64,000 nucleotides of DNA from Dendrolimus kikuchii (GCA_019925095.2 CM034411.1:2329001-2393000); one strand, 5' to 3'. Shown: positions 33,717-44,324, counted from the stretch's first letter. A program made the numbers and translations. The notes: generated by a model not told the origin, from the letters alone.

Positions 33717-33923
33717 TTTTTTTTTATTGGACTGACTTTATGTTGTTGGTCCGAAGACCTTACAACTTTACCGGGGTTTTTGGGGCGAGTGCCTTCGCAA
33801 AGCGAAGGCGCTCGAGCCCGGAGGGGGCATCTTGCTCGAGGGAGCTCCCTAAGGAGTTTTACCTCGGCTGGACTCTTGCCATGAGAGGGGGATGAATTAA
33901 ATGATGCCCACCATAGGGCGACG
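33717..33923 (-). mobile_element. K2 retroposon end
   Basis: In sense: gtcgccctatggtgggcatc .. gaaggtcttcgg-type block .. ccaataaaaaaaaa. It matches the 3' part of the K element at 5594-5800. Confidence 0.8.
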
Positions 33924-33934
33924 TGCGTGCCGAT

Positions 33935-34753
33935 ACAACGGTGCGGTCCTTTTTATACTCCAAGCGTAGTGGGAGGTAGGCAGGGCAATGACGCTGCGCA
34001 CGTGCACAGGCACGTGCCGCTAGCGTATGCTAGCGCCGTAATTTTCTTGCAAAAAATATCAACTACCGCCTTTATGGCTTATATTATATAATTATAATAC
34101 ATAAATAAGGCGTTTTAATCTAACACACTATCAACTTATACAATTTACAATATTTATAGCAATATATAAAAATCTACAAATGGAGAAACTACTGTAAACA
34201 TATTTACATATTTAATTTAGTCCAAATAGATAGTGTTCACATTTTTAAAATGTTTGCCGCATTTTGGGAATTATATGAGTTTATAGTATGCTATATAACT
34301 ACATGTCATCTCTATACTTAAATGTCAATAAATTTTATTTAATTAAAAAGTTTTTTCTGTGAAATCACTTGATGGTTAATGATCATAATTGATATTCTGG
34401 AATTTAAAAATTACTTAAATATGTAGTGTAAGCACTTTACAACTACAGTAATAGGGTTTTGTAGTGCTAAACACCAATTTACATTGCTGAAAGAAAAACA
34501 CGTCGAAGAATAACAGCAAAATATATACACTTGTATTGAAAGATTTAAAAGTCGTGTTATCCTGTATGTATGTATGACATATGTTAATTTAATTTGACAC
34601 AACCAAAATGTTGTATTTAAAAACATATTGTATAAACCAAATCATTAAAATGGAAAGTTTTAGTAAATTTCTTTATAATTTTTGAAGAAAGCATAAAAAC
34701 TAAGTTTTTATGTATTCTTTAAAATTATAATGCATTTGTAACAAGTATGTATT
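33935..34753. other. Unassigned stretch
   Basis: 33940-34060 is GC-richer and has inverted words gcacgtgc (34005 and 34012) and gctagcgtatgctagc. From 34080 it is very AT-rich. No family recognised. Confidence 0.35.
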
Positions 34754-34881
34754 ATGACAAGAGTTATGAATGCCAAAGAGGCAAGTGAGGTGTGTAAGAA
34801 TAAGCCTAAATGGCACTCTGTTGTTCGTGCCTACCCCGCAAGGGAACTGGCGTGAAGTTATGTATGTATGTATGTATGTAT
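34754..34881 (+). mobile_element. RTE-A 3' fragment, copy 12
   Basis: atgacaagagttatgaatgc through ggcgtgaag and (TATG)n; no clean target duplication found. Confidence 0.85.
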
Positions 34882-34940
34882 GAATTAGCAAATAAAATGT
34901 AATGATTAAGGTATGACGATTAACTTCATTATACATAATA

Positions 34941-35018
34941 AAACTACTTTTTAACGGGTTTAAGCGCGGTAATTCAATTAAGTAATTTACCGCGCTTAAA
35001 ACTGTTAAAACGTAGTTT
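34941..35018. repeat. Inverted repeat, 32-base arms
   Basis: aaactactttttaacgggtt.. (34941-34972) and its near reverse complement ending acgtagttt (34987-35018), with a 14-base spacer and about four mismatches. The inner ttaagcgcggtaa arms are exact. Confidence 0.85.
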
Positions 35019-35374
35019 ATTTATGTATACAAGTCGAAAATTAACTTAAAAAAATATTATTCAGTATTATTCTTCTTCCATGGGTTTTTTATGTGATAGT
35101 CGACACATCAGACAGCGGTTTTTAATCGCTCGTCTGCTCTGCCGAGTGTCTAATTAAAACCAATATACCGTACGAGCCGGAGTGTTGGCCGGTCGCCATA
35201 ACCCGATCACTCGAACGTTTAGAATATATCTGTTATAGTCAAACATCGAAGCTTTGCCGCTCCTAGATTTGACTAGTCAAACTTCTGACATGAATTTTTA
35301 GTCAAAGTCCAAATAAATGACGTTTTCCCGCCTTTGACTAACGAATTTTGTTCTAACTTAGGAGAGACTAATTT

Positions 35375-35620
35375 ATACATACATACATACATAACTCACG
35401 CCAGTTCCCTTGCGGGGTAGGCACGAACAACAGAGCGCCATTCAGGCTTATTCTTACACACCTCACTTGCTTCTTTGACATTCATAACTCATGTCATGCA
35501 CGCTCGTCTGTTCTTAAGGCTCCTGACATCACCTTCTGCTAGTACACGATCAATTTGATCCTGGAAGGTATTTCGTGGCCTTCCACGACTTCTGCATCCA
35601 TCCACTTTTGCATTGCAATT
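35375..35620 (-). mobile_element. RTE-A 3' fragment, copy 13
   Basis: (TACA) tail then ataactcacgccagttccc; one base of the usual aacttcacg is lost. 5' end at cacttttgcattgc. Confidence 0.85.
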
Positions 35621-35788
35621 TTATGCAGTCATTAAACATGTAACAAGCGCAGTACGAATTGATGTTTGACCGAGTCTGCCTTAGTCGCGTCTAGGATCGA
35701 CTAGGCAAAGCCCGAAACAAATTGTTTTACGTTTTACGTTCGACGTTTGAAGAAAAAGTTAAGTACTTCTAGGTTTGACTAAAAATAT

Positions 35789-36299
35789 TGTCACGAGTCG
35801 CGAGACTCGAATTAAAATGCCGTTAGAATTGCTATAGAGTATATTAGAACTATACAAATACGTATAACACAGGTACAAATATAACCAAACACAACAAGTC
35901 CAAACGTAATGTAGAAGGTCATAATTCCGTCATAAGTCCGTCACTAAAAGTTTCCTGATTGTAGTACACACGTCTTGCTTCGCTCGACTGCTTCGTCTCT
36001 CCATCAGGCCATTGCTTTATACTGCACAGAAGTAATATGTCCGCCCGGCCGCGTGGACTGAATTTCCTAGAATCAGTTTATACTTTAAATCCGGTACACC
36101 TGGCTAATGAGTCGACCGCAACGGCCATAAATGAGTACAATAAAACAATGAACTGTTCTCTAGAATAATTAGTAAACGCATGTCAATAAATAAGTAAACA
36201 AAAGAAGTCCAAATGCCGAAAGGTAATAAAATGTGTTTTTACAGGTATGCAGGTGTGAATTTGTTTTTGTCGGCGTCTAGATTGTAACAATACATTAGT
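35789..36299 (-). mobile_element. LTR-E, solo LTR 5 (511 bp, most complete)
   Basis: Antisense termini tgtcacgagt and gattgtaaca. Flanks atat and atac look like a 4-bp target duplication. Both LTR ends present without internal region, hence a solo LTR. Confidence 0.8.
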
Positions 36300-36559
36300 C
36301 AAGGCCGAAATTGGAATTTATTTCGGGTTTTCTCTTAAGGCCTTGGTCAAACCTAGGATAAACCAGGCATTCCGGGAAGAGACTTCTTATCCAACTTTGA
36401 CTGTAACATATCGACAGATATTTTTAAATTACGCTTAGATTATGCCAGACAGGAACGAATATTTAATATCTTTGTATTACAAGGCCGATTACGCATTATT
36501 GTTATTTTATTTTATTGAGAGTAGATTTTATATGTTTTTTTGCTTGTATTATATTGTTT

Positions 36560-36625
36560 AAGGGTGAGTGCACATGGAATACAATTTAAAAATATTGAAC
36601 GCGTTTCCTCGTTGAATGGCTACGC
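36560..36625 (-). pseudogene. LINE V C-terminus, copy 4
   Basis: The antisense gives L-S-V-A-I-Q-R-G-N-A-F-N-I-F; a very short relic. Confidence 0.5.
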
Positions 36626-36823
36626 TTAGATATAACTATGTTAAGCTAAGTCAGTATCCTCTTTTAAAATCATGGGTTTTAATTATTTTTGGTCCTCTCA
36701 GGTATAATAGTGCTGCTTATTCTGTACGTATTATGATATGTACTGTGTTTATATAGTATATAATAAAGATTTTTTTATTTACTTATTTCATACATTTTTT
36801 ATTATTTATTGTCTACACCGTCA

Positions 36824-37262
36824 ATGTCATGTTTTAACACCTGCAGTTTATTACCTTTTCGCATTTGGACTACTTTTGTTTACTTATTTATTGTTATACG
36901 GGCCGTTGTCCTATTGTACTCGTTTATGGCCGTTTGCAGGCATAATGAAGCAGGTGTGCGGATTACGTCTTCTGGGAAATTGCGTCGACGCTTGCCAGGT
37001 AGACATATTGCATCGGTGCATTATAAAGCATAGCCCAATGGAGAGATCGGCAGTCTAGCGAGAACCACGATCAAGACAAGACGTGTGTACATTCGATAAC
37101 ATATATAGTGACGGAGTTTGCGCGTGTTATTGAATCGCGCATTACATTTGAACTGATTGTGTTCAGTTATATTTGTACCTGTGTTATACGTGTTTGTATA
37201 GTTCTAATAAATTCTATAGTAATTCCAACGGCATTTTTAATTCGAGTCCCGCACTCGTAACA
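36824..37262 (+). mobile_element. LTR-E, solo LTR 6
   Basis: cctgcagtttattacctttt, cattataaagcat (TATA-like), aataaattctatagtaattc, end gcactcgtaaca. The extreme 5' end is missing. Confidence 0.75.
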
Positions 37263-37264
37263 AT

Positions 37265-37400
37265 ATTTTCCTTAGTTTAAGGGGTTGCCTAGAAGAGATC
37301 GCTTTCAGCCATAATCCCGCCCTTTGTTCAATATTTATTGTATCTAGTTTTTAAGAATGCAGTTTTAATTTTGGTGAACAATAAAGTGTTTTCATTCATA
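37265..37400 (+). repeat. LINE U 3' UTR, copy 4
   Basis: ggggttgcctagaagagatc to gtgaacaataaagtgttttc; starts directly after the LTR end. Confidence 0.65.
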
Positions 37401-37555
37401 CGTTGCCTGAGGAAAAGACTAGCCTTTAGATGGTGTGATATTTATTTAATTAATTAAATAATAATAATATTTAAATTCATTAATAAACATTTATATATTT
37501 TGTAGATATGTATTTGTATGGTGTGTATATTAAGTATATCTATATATGAATACGT

Positions 37556-37849
37556 GAAGAACAAACTTTGTACCCCTTTTTACGAATGTTGCGCGGACGG
37601 AGGAGTATGAAATTTTTCAAACTTTAGTTTTTATAGAAAAGAAGCGACGAATGCTATTTTTTATTATTATGCATAACAAGTACATTACAATAATAAAAAA
37701 ACATTACACACCTACCATGTATTTGACTCACACGCATATATATTCTTTTTATTATTGTTGCTGTGGCGAAATCTGTGATTACACAAGTACCTGTAGTCTT
37801 TGACAACAAATTATTATGGTTGAATTTCGACCACGGGCGACCACTAGTA
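37556..37849 (-). mobile_element. H element, copy 4
   Basis: acaaactttgtacccctttt to cgaccacgggcgaccacta, with an internal deletion near 37750. Confidence 0.7.
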
Positions 37850-37924
37850 TCTATTTAATATGTAAATTTTCTACATATATATCATTTATGTATTTATTAT
37901 TAAAAATTAAGTAGTTAGTACTAT

Positions 37925-38062
37925 ATGTTATATTCCTGGGGTTGTCTGGAAGAGATCGTTTTTTAGCAATAAGACCGCCCTTTGTACATAACTAGATATA
38001 ATTGTAGTCTAAGTCCATTTTTGTATTGGTGTATAATAAAGTGTTATCTATCTATATAAAGT
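37925..38062 (+). repeat. LINE U 3' UTR, copy 5
   Basis: ggggttgtctggaagagatc, ttttagcaataagaccgccc, ending gtataataaagtgttatc then tatctatc. Confidence 0.7.
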
Positions 38063-38104
38063 AAATAGGCAGTCTACTACGTTTGTGTTATGGATAATAC
38101 ACAA

Positions 38105-38255
38105 CGAACCACTTTGGGGCTGATTCCAGACACCCAGACCATAGTAAATAATGGAGAAAAATCGATTCTGTAATTTATCTTACCAGGACTCGAGCCAGGA
38201 GCCTCTGCGTTGCCATGAGGTAGGCCGGTAGCCCGCTCAACCACAGAGGCCGTTA
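38105..38255 (-). mobile_element. SINE-P, tRNA-headed
   Basis: In sense: cctctgtggttgagcgggct (box A gttgagcggg), ctcctggctcgagtcctggt (box B ggctcgagtcc), then ttactatggtctgggtgtct. The pol III boxes sit at tRNA-like spacing. Confidence 0.7.
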
Positions 38256-38313
38256 GTTCTTTAAGGCTAGTGCACATGATATAATTTAATATATACATAA
38301 TTGTGTTCAAAAA

Positions 38314-38605
38314 GTCGTGGTAGCGTGATAGCTAGTGCACGCGTCCCATACTCAAAAGATGCGGGTTCGATCTTGGCCGAAACGCATGTACCGCTTAGGC
38401 AGTTTTCTGATCTAATGTGCATATTGTTACAATTACCACGTGCTAACAACGGTGAAGGAAAACATCGTGATGCAACCTGCACATCGAGATAACCGATGTG
38501 TCAAACCTGCCAAGCCGCCTTGGACAAGCGTGGCGGGTATACTGTCCGTTCCCCCTATAATGAGAGGTCCGAGTCCAGCAGTGGAACATTTAGGGGTGAT
38601 ATTAT
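38314..38605 (+). mobile_element. SINE-C, copy 4, most complete
   Basis: Head gtggtagcgtgatagctagt (box A region), gcgggttcgatcttggcc (box B), body and 3' end cagtggaacatttaggggtg. About 290 bp. Confidence 0.85.
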
Positions 38606-38814
38606 TTATTTATATAATTATGTTCTATTTAAAAATACTGAAGCCGTTGCCTACATAACCTTGCGACGAGCTTTTATAATAATATGAAAATGAACAACTT
38701 ATTAATTATTATTTTTTTACTATTTCATAATATTTAAGTGAAAGCTTGATATAAAAAAAATAATACGTTATTTTGAAACTAGATAATTATATTAATTTAA
38801 TATTCAAATAATGA
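38606..38814. other. Unassigned AT-rich gap
   Basis: No family recognised. Confidence 0.3.
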
Positions 38815-38970
38815 TTAAATAAATAAAATTTGAGATAAAAAGTTGGTCACAAACCAATCGTCACTTCTTGGGAACGTTCCCAAAAGGCTAACAGCGTTAC
38901 CCCGTTAAATGTCTATGTTAATTCGTTGGGCAAAATAAACGCCAGCCTTTTGGTCATGCGAGACTTTTAA
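38815..38970 (-). pseudogene. LINE V C-terminus, copy 5
   Basis: Antisense D-Q-K-A-G-V-Y-F-A-Q-R-I-N-I-D-I, a stop where Gln is expected, then R-G-N-A-V-S-L-L-G-T-F-P. Confidence 0.65.
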
Positions 38971-39369
38971 TATGAATTTATTATCCCGCATAATAGCTAA
39001 AACCAGAAGTACTAAACTCAAGTTATACGAGCGTAACCATGTGAATATTCAAAGAGGTGAAATTTGCACACCATTAATTATAGAATTAAATATTAATATT
39101 GAAAATGATCCTTCAGGGCCTTAGTAGTCCATTACGCTGTTATGGCTCAAAGGAAATAATTAATGATGCCTGAGGTATGTAATGATTTTATTAATTAACA
39201 CGTCGCTAAGGGTTTACGCACACTGAAGCGTTTAAATGTTTGAAACTCCTCGTATGACTTTAAATAGTCTTTTTAATTCTCAATCAAACTGCGCATTACT
39301 TTTGCTTAGAAAATAATTTTGGTGCTACATATACGATTTTCAATCAGTCAAGTACACTGTTTAACGGTT
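38971..39369. other. Unassigned AT-rich stretch
   Basis: No family recognised. Confidence 0.3.
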
Positions 39370-39550
39370 TATTGTGAAGCTGAGGAACAGGCAGGTAGCC
39401 CAACTCATGGAAAGTGGTCATCGTTGTCTATAGGCGTTTGCTACCCCAATGGCGAACCCAATACGTTACCAGCCTTTAGCATGGGATAGTGGAAGGAGAT
39501 AGAAGGATCAGATATGGGATTGGAGAAAAAGGCTATTTTTTTTAAATCTC
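39370..39550 (-). repeat. LINE S 3' UTR, old copy
   Basis: aggcaggtagcccaactcat, ggaaagtggtcatcgttgtc, ctaccccaatggcgaaccca, cctttagcatgggatag; same order as 43490-43620. Confidence 0.6.
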
Positions 39551-39795
39551 CTCCATCCTGAAGAACTTGATATGACAGAGTCTTTTCTATCTTTTTAGTA
39601 TATTTTTATATCTTTTTTATTTTTCTTTTAGCTTTTTATTGCTTTATTTATTTATAACCCTTAAACCTATTACAGGTTAAGCTTATTATCTATTACAAAT
39701 TACTATCTATTGCTACTTGTCCTAATTTACCTACTTTAATACATTTAATCTTATTATCTAATTTATACTTATATATAAAAGAAAGTCGTGTTAGT

Positions 39796-40108
39796 TACAT
39801 ACATACATACATACATACATAACTTCACGCCAGTTCCCTTGCGGGGTAGGCACGAACAACAGAGCGCCATTTAGGCTTATTCTTATACACCTCACTTGCT
39901 TCTTTGACATTCATAACTCTTGTCATGCACGCTCGTCTGTTCTTAAGGTTCCTGACATCACCTTCGGCTAGTACACGATCAATTTGATCATGGAAGGTGT
40001 GTCGTGGCCTTCCACGACTTCTGCATCCATCCACTTTTGCATTGTATATCTGTTTAGTCATTCGTTCATCATGCATTCTTTCCACATATCCGAACCACCG
40101 GAGCATTT
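39796..40108 (-). mobile_element. RTE-A 3' fragment, copy 14
   Basis: The antisense is a 93-codon open frame M-L-R-W-F-G-Y to A-R-E-L-A. It is inserted into a CTAG-D element whose parts lie on both sides (gaaagtcgtgttagttac and cttaactcaagaacggc). Confidence 0.88.
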
Positions 40109-40109
40109 T

Positions 40110-40415
40110 GGAGTGTTTACTTAACTCAAGAACGGCTGTACCGATTTGGCTGAAAATTTGTGGGGAGGTAGCTTAGAACCAGGAGACGGACATAGGATAT
40201 TTTCTATTCCGTTGGAACCGGTAGGTGGCGCTGAGATCGGGTTCTAGAATCCTCTTAATCACCTGGAGCGATTTTGGTGATTTTGTTTTTGTGTGTTTGA
40301 GTGCGTTCCCGGATGGTTTAAATCCACAATTGATACCGGTAGGTGGCGCTGGGATCGGGTTCTAGATTTTTATTTTTTCAGAGCAGGACAACGTCTGCCG
40401 AGGCCGCTAGTATAA
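40110..40415 (-). mobile_element. CTAG-D element with two modules
   Basis: Two copies of ggtaggtggcgctg.gatcgg (40210 and 40340) and the end cgtctgccgaggccgctag. The antisense matches 49232-49700. Confidence 0.75.
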
Positions 40416-40544
40416 TATAAATTCTATTCTTCTACTGCCTTATATTTTCCTTCTTTCTTCGGATCATTTTAGGTTTATTTACATATTTTTTATTCTATTG
40501 CTTGTTTTTATTTATTACATTTATTATTTCTTGATCTATTACTA

Positions 40545-40781
40545 CATACATACATACATAACTTCACGCCAGTTCCCTTGCGAGGTAGGCACGAACAACA
40601 GAGTGCCATTTAGGCTTATTCTTACACACCTCACTTGCCTCTTTGACATTCATAACTCTTGTCATGCAAGCTCGTCTGTTCTTAAGGCTCCTGACATCAC
40701 CTTCTGCTAGTACACGATCAATTTGATCATGGAAGGTGTGTCGTGGCCTTCCACGACTTCTGCATCCATCCACTACTATTA
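40545..40781 (-). mobile_element. RTE-A 3' fragment, copy 15
   Basis: Target duplication gatctattacta lies at 40533-40544 and 40782-40793. The antisense frame M-D-G-C-R-S to A-R-E-L-A is intact. Confidence 0.9.
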
Positions 40782-40829
40782 GATCTATTACTAGTTTTTT
40801 TTTTCTATCGTGGAATAAAGGCTTGGGAT

Positions 40830-41005
40830 AGGGAAGGGTCGACAGGGGGAAGAAAAAAATGTGCCATCAGAATTCTCACTCATCGCACGAAATACGATTA
40901 GCTGAAGGCTAACCGTTTCACGCAGGTATTCTATGAGAGCGTGATATCACACCGATCGAGTCGGCCCTAAGAGCTGGAATTAAAGTAATGATTCCAGTAT
41001 AAACA
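40830..41005. repeat. Repeat T, copy 1
   Basis: atagggaagggtcgac.. and tctatgagagcgtgatatca, caccgatcgagtcggcccta; recurs at 43950-44150. Probably part of LINE S or a relative. Confidence 0.5.
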
Positions 41006-41019
41006 CACAGTTTAATTAA

Positions 41020-41370
41020 AACTAGTGGTCGCCCGTGGTTGAAATTCGACCGCAATAATTAATGCGTGTGTGTGTCAAATACATGGCAGTGTGTGTAAGG
41101 TTTTTTTTATTGATTTAGGGCCGCTTGCATAAGGTTGCTTAAATTTATTTAAGAAACACAAAACGTATTTAACATCCTTAAATACAATTAGCGTCTTGCA
41201 CAACGCAAAATTTGCCGCTAAATACGTTTAAAGAATTTTCAATACGTTTTGTGTAAAACGTATTTAGGCAGTTTAATATGATTAACTAATTTTATTTCAA
41301 GGCGATCGTTATGCAAGCGGCCCTAAATGTATTATTCATGCTTAATTAAAAAAAAAAATATAAACCTCAT
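41020..41370 (+). mobile_element. H element, copy 5, split by a MITE
   Basis: actagtggtcgcccgtggtt .. tttttattgattta, then the MITE, then aatgtattattcatgcttaa. The 3' part is truncated. Confidence 0.7.
41118..41323. mobile_element. 206-bp MITE, 15-bp terminal inverted repeats, TA target
   Basis: gggccgcttgcataa at the left and ttatgcaagcggccc at the right are exact reverse complements. TA on both sides (41116-41117, 41324-41325) fits Tc1/mariner-type insertion. H copies without it have TA there. No coding capacity. Confidence 0.88.
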
Positions 41371-41947
41371 AGACTTCATATAGATTTTATTAAAAAAAAT
41401 ACCTCGTAAGTAAAAATAAGTTTTTGGGAACGTTCCCTGATAACAGCGTTCTGGGTTTTTTTTATATCAATTTTATTTGTATTATTTAATATTCGTGTAT
41501 TATTCCTAATATCGAAAATCAGTATTGCGAAATTAAAATTATATCATATCGACTTCGTTTTAGATGAATAATATGAAAATCAAATAGGCATTTTTGTTTG
41601 CCAAATTTCTGAAAGCCGTCTTCCAAGTTGTAAAATTAATAAGATTGCTTTTAAAAGGTATAAACAACCGTTTCATAAAATTCTATTAACATTTCTGTAA
41701 CAAGTGGAATATAAATTATAGTCATTTCATTAAAATTCTATTCCTTCCACGTGCAAAGTGTAATATAATAATTCAGCGATAAAGTCGAGTAACGTTCGTT
41801 AAACTTCGGCCAAATTCGGGAAACTTCGGGTCGCAGTCAACACGGGTCAAATGGGTCTTATTTTTTTTCATTGTCGTATAGGTTCGCGTTTGACCACAGT
41901 CTCGCCCTATGTGGAGCGAAGATGTGGTCTAAGATGGAGAACGCTTA
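41371..41947. other. Unassigned stretch; LINE V trace
   Basis: 41400-41450 (gggaacgttccctgataaca) is a possible minus LINE V relic. 41795-41850 has two attcgg/aacttcgg words. Confidence 0.35.
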
Positions 41948-42147
41948 TCTAGAAGGTACCTATTCCCACGGGACTTGAAGGCACCCAGGTTATAAGTATC
42001 GGGAAAGACAGACTCCGGCAATGAGTATCCACTCCTTTGCGGTGCGTATGATGAAGCTAGATGCAAAGCGCTTCGTTCTTATAGGTGCAATATCCACCAT
42101 ATATCCGTGCCGTATGCCGTTGCGTCTGGTTGTTCGATGATGGAAGG
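41948..42147 (-). pseudogene. LINE S reverse transcriptase C-terminus, copy 2
   Basis: Antisense [21 protein letters not shown] then a frameshift before [12 protein letters not shown]. Same protein end as 43532-43804. Confidence 0.7.
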
Positions 42148-42160
42148 GTCTTATTTATAT

Positions 42161-42450
42161 TTTTATTTTTTATTGCAGTAGTTCAGTAGACAGGCAGACG
42201 GCCCACTTGATGGATAGCGGTTACCATCGCCTATGGACATTTGCAACACCACAGGTGCTGCAAATGCGCTGCTGCTCTCTTAAGGGAGACTGGAACCTGG
42301 CCACTAATGCCGGAACACAACACAAGGTTGTTATGCCGGCATACTCTAGACCAGCGGTGGTCGCTATCAAGTCGAGCAAATACCCTATCACCTGGCTGTG
42401 GGTTGTTTTGTCGCCTCTTACTTACTAACTTTCTCCGGTCCTGCACGGAT
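42161..42450 (-). mobile_element. SINE-B, near full length
   Basis: Poly-T-rich left end, attgcagtagttcagtagac; right end gtcctgcacggat. About 35 bp near the 5' end are deleted (cttacttactaac). Confidence 0.85.
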
Positions 42451-42455
42451 AAATA

Positions 42456-42590
42456 GCATGAGTTCAGGAGACAGGCAGAGGGCCCACCTGATGAGGTGCT
42501 ACTAATGTACTACCGATCTCTAAAGGGAGACTGGAACCAGAGTACTAATACCGAAACACAACTCAAGATTGTTATGGTCCCCGCCTGCCA
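42456..42590 (-). mobile_element. SINE-B or LINE S end, truncated
   Basis: gcatgagttcaggagacagg to aacacaactcaagattgtta, older than its neighbour. It lacks the 5' half and about 25 bp after cacctgatg. Confidence 0.7.
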
Positions 42591-43271
42591 TACCCGGAGT
42601 TGGTCAAGCTTCCATTCTTCCGTAGTCCTGTCATAAAGCGAAGGGAGCAACACCGAGGAGGCAATAATACTTCTTGGGAGTACTAGTGCCCCCTCAACAT
42701 GGGTAATCCGGTACGCTCCCGCTGCGTTTCCTCCACGGCGGTTTTAAACCGATTTCAAACCTTGTCCTAGCAAAATACTATTTTGCTGAAATGTCCGAGT
42801 GGAGTCTTTTGTTTTCTTACGTTATAAATACAATTTATTTCAGCGAACTGAGACGGTTCGCATTCAAGAAATAATTAATTAATCAAACTTTCTTGGATAC
42901 TACCCCTAGGATCATTTCGTTTATGTCACAGCTCGGGAGACTTCGGCAACTTTCGAGAAAGTTCGGATAACTTCGGTAACTTTCGGCGGAGTACGCTTAA
43001 CTTCGGCCCCATTTGGGTCGCAGTCAAAGTTAACTGGCACCGACAAAACTGTTATTGCCCACCTTATGACTATAAAGGGGCTATGCGATATAGAATTTCG
43101 CGGTGAATTCCGTTAAAAGTTTGCACGTTTTAGATCTGGGTCAGAAAAATAAGGTTCGTCGGTTGACGTCAGCCGAAGTTTGATTTGCCAAAAGGCAGCC
43201 ATTAAAATTATATCGATTGTTTGCAAATCGGACTAATCTGTACCCATAAATAAAATTGGGATTGTCTATGA
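42591..43271. other. Unassigned; iterated ttcgg words at 42945-43015
   Basis: Words of the type aacttcgg, gttcgg and tttcgg recur eight or so times within 70 bp. The rest is unassigned. Confidence 0.4.
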
Positions 43272-43482
43272 TTTTGTTTTATTGCACAAGTGAGTTCAGC
43301 AGACAGGCAGGCGGCCCGCCCACCTGATGGAAAGCGGTTAGCATCGCCTACCTGCCGTTCTGTAAAAGGAAACTGGAACCTGGCTACTAATGCCGGAACA
43401 CAACTCAAGGTTGTTAGGTATAGACACATAATCTAACCCAGGGGTGTTAGCTATCCAGACAGGCAAAACCCTACCACCTTTT
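43272..43482 (-). mobile_element. SINE-B variant, 5'-truncated
   Basis: attgcacaagtgagttcagc to ccctaccacctt. It has a shorter middle (the cagcagcgcatttgtagcac part is missing). Confidence 0.75.
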
Positions 43483-43489
43483 GATTAAA

Positions 43490-43905
43490 AAGCTGGTAAA
43501 CTGGCAGACGGCCCCACCTAATGGAAAGTAGTTATCCGAGCCCATAAACGTTTGTTACACCAAGGGCAAAGCCAACGCGTCGGTAGCCTTTAGGATGGAA
43601 TAGAAGGGGAGGGAGGATCAAAGAGATGAGATATTTTTTGTTGTTGTAGAAGAGTAGAAAGTACCTATTCACACGGAACTTGAAAACACCCAGGTTATAA
43701 GTATCGGAAAAGACGGCCTTCGGCAATGAGTTCCACTTCATTGCGGTGCGTATGATAAAGCTAGATGCAAAGCGCTTCGTTCTTATAGGTGGAATATCCA
43801 CCAAATATCGGTGCCGTATGGCCGGTGCGTCTGGTTGTCCGATGATGAAATGGAGATGGCGGGATCAGATTGAAGAGCTCAGCTGCATACTCGCCAAAGT
43901 GTATC
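43490..43905 (-). pseudogene. LINE S C-terminus with 3' UTR
   Basis: The antisense frame [12 protein letters not shown] (43804) continues [13 protein letters not shown] and [12 protein letters not shown], the usual end of a LINE reverse transcriptase. It is followed (43620-43495) by ggctttgcccttggtgtaac .. ctactttccattaggtgggg .. cgtctgcc, homologous to the 3' end of SINE-B. Confidence 0.75.
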
Positions 43906-43949
43906 TGGTAGAAAATCGATAAGCTGGCAACCTTGCGTCGACGTTTGAG

Positions 43950-44285
43950 ACAAAGGATAGAAGGGAAAGAGAGATCAGAGAGGAAGAATGGGATAGAAGG
44001 GATGGATAGGGCAATCGGATCTCTCACTTATCGTTCGAAACTTGATTTGTTTAAAGCCAATCCTTTCACGCAAATATTCTGTGAGAGCGTGGTATCACAC
44101 CGATCAAGTCAGCTCTAAAAGATGCAATCAAGGTAATATTTTCAGCATGGCTTCATCCCGTCTAATTTGTTAAAGTAATTAAAGATTAATCATTATTTTT
44201 ATTTTATTATTTGAGGCCGGCAAACAGACAGACGGCTCGCCCTATTGAACGGGGTTATCGTCGTTTATAGACGCTAGAACAAGAA
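43950..44285. repeat. Repeat T copy 2 and a LINE S tail relic
   Basis: gtgagagcgtggtatcacac and caccgatcaagtcagctcta match 40960-41000. 44215-44285 has the cagacagacggctcgcccta tail words, minus. Confidence 0.5.
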
Positions 44286-44324
44286 TAGAAGATCGACAGA
44301 TTAGCAAACAAATACTGGAAGGCG

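Larger units (their letters stand above)
33350..33934 (-). mobile_element. Two retroposons at one target: tgcgtgccgat three times
   Basis: The 11-bp target word lies at 33350-33360, 33706-33716 and 33924-33934. Between them sit K1 (33361-33705) and K2 (33717-33923), both minus with poly-T after the target word. Confidence 0.85.
35237..36410. mobile_element. Putative inverted-repeat element rich in agtcaaa, with two insertions
   Basis: agtcaaa or tttgact occurs many times, on the left from 35238 and on the right to about 36408. The middle is split by RTE-A 13 and LTR-E 5. The ends resemble each other only over about 8 bases, so limits are provisional. Confidence 0.4.

Noticed and set aside
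38105..38255. A functional tRNA gene
   Set aside because: Box A and box B are present but the sequence does not fold into a complete cloverleaf and continues as a SINE body also found at 13390.
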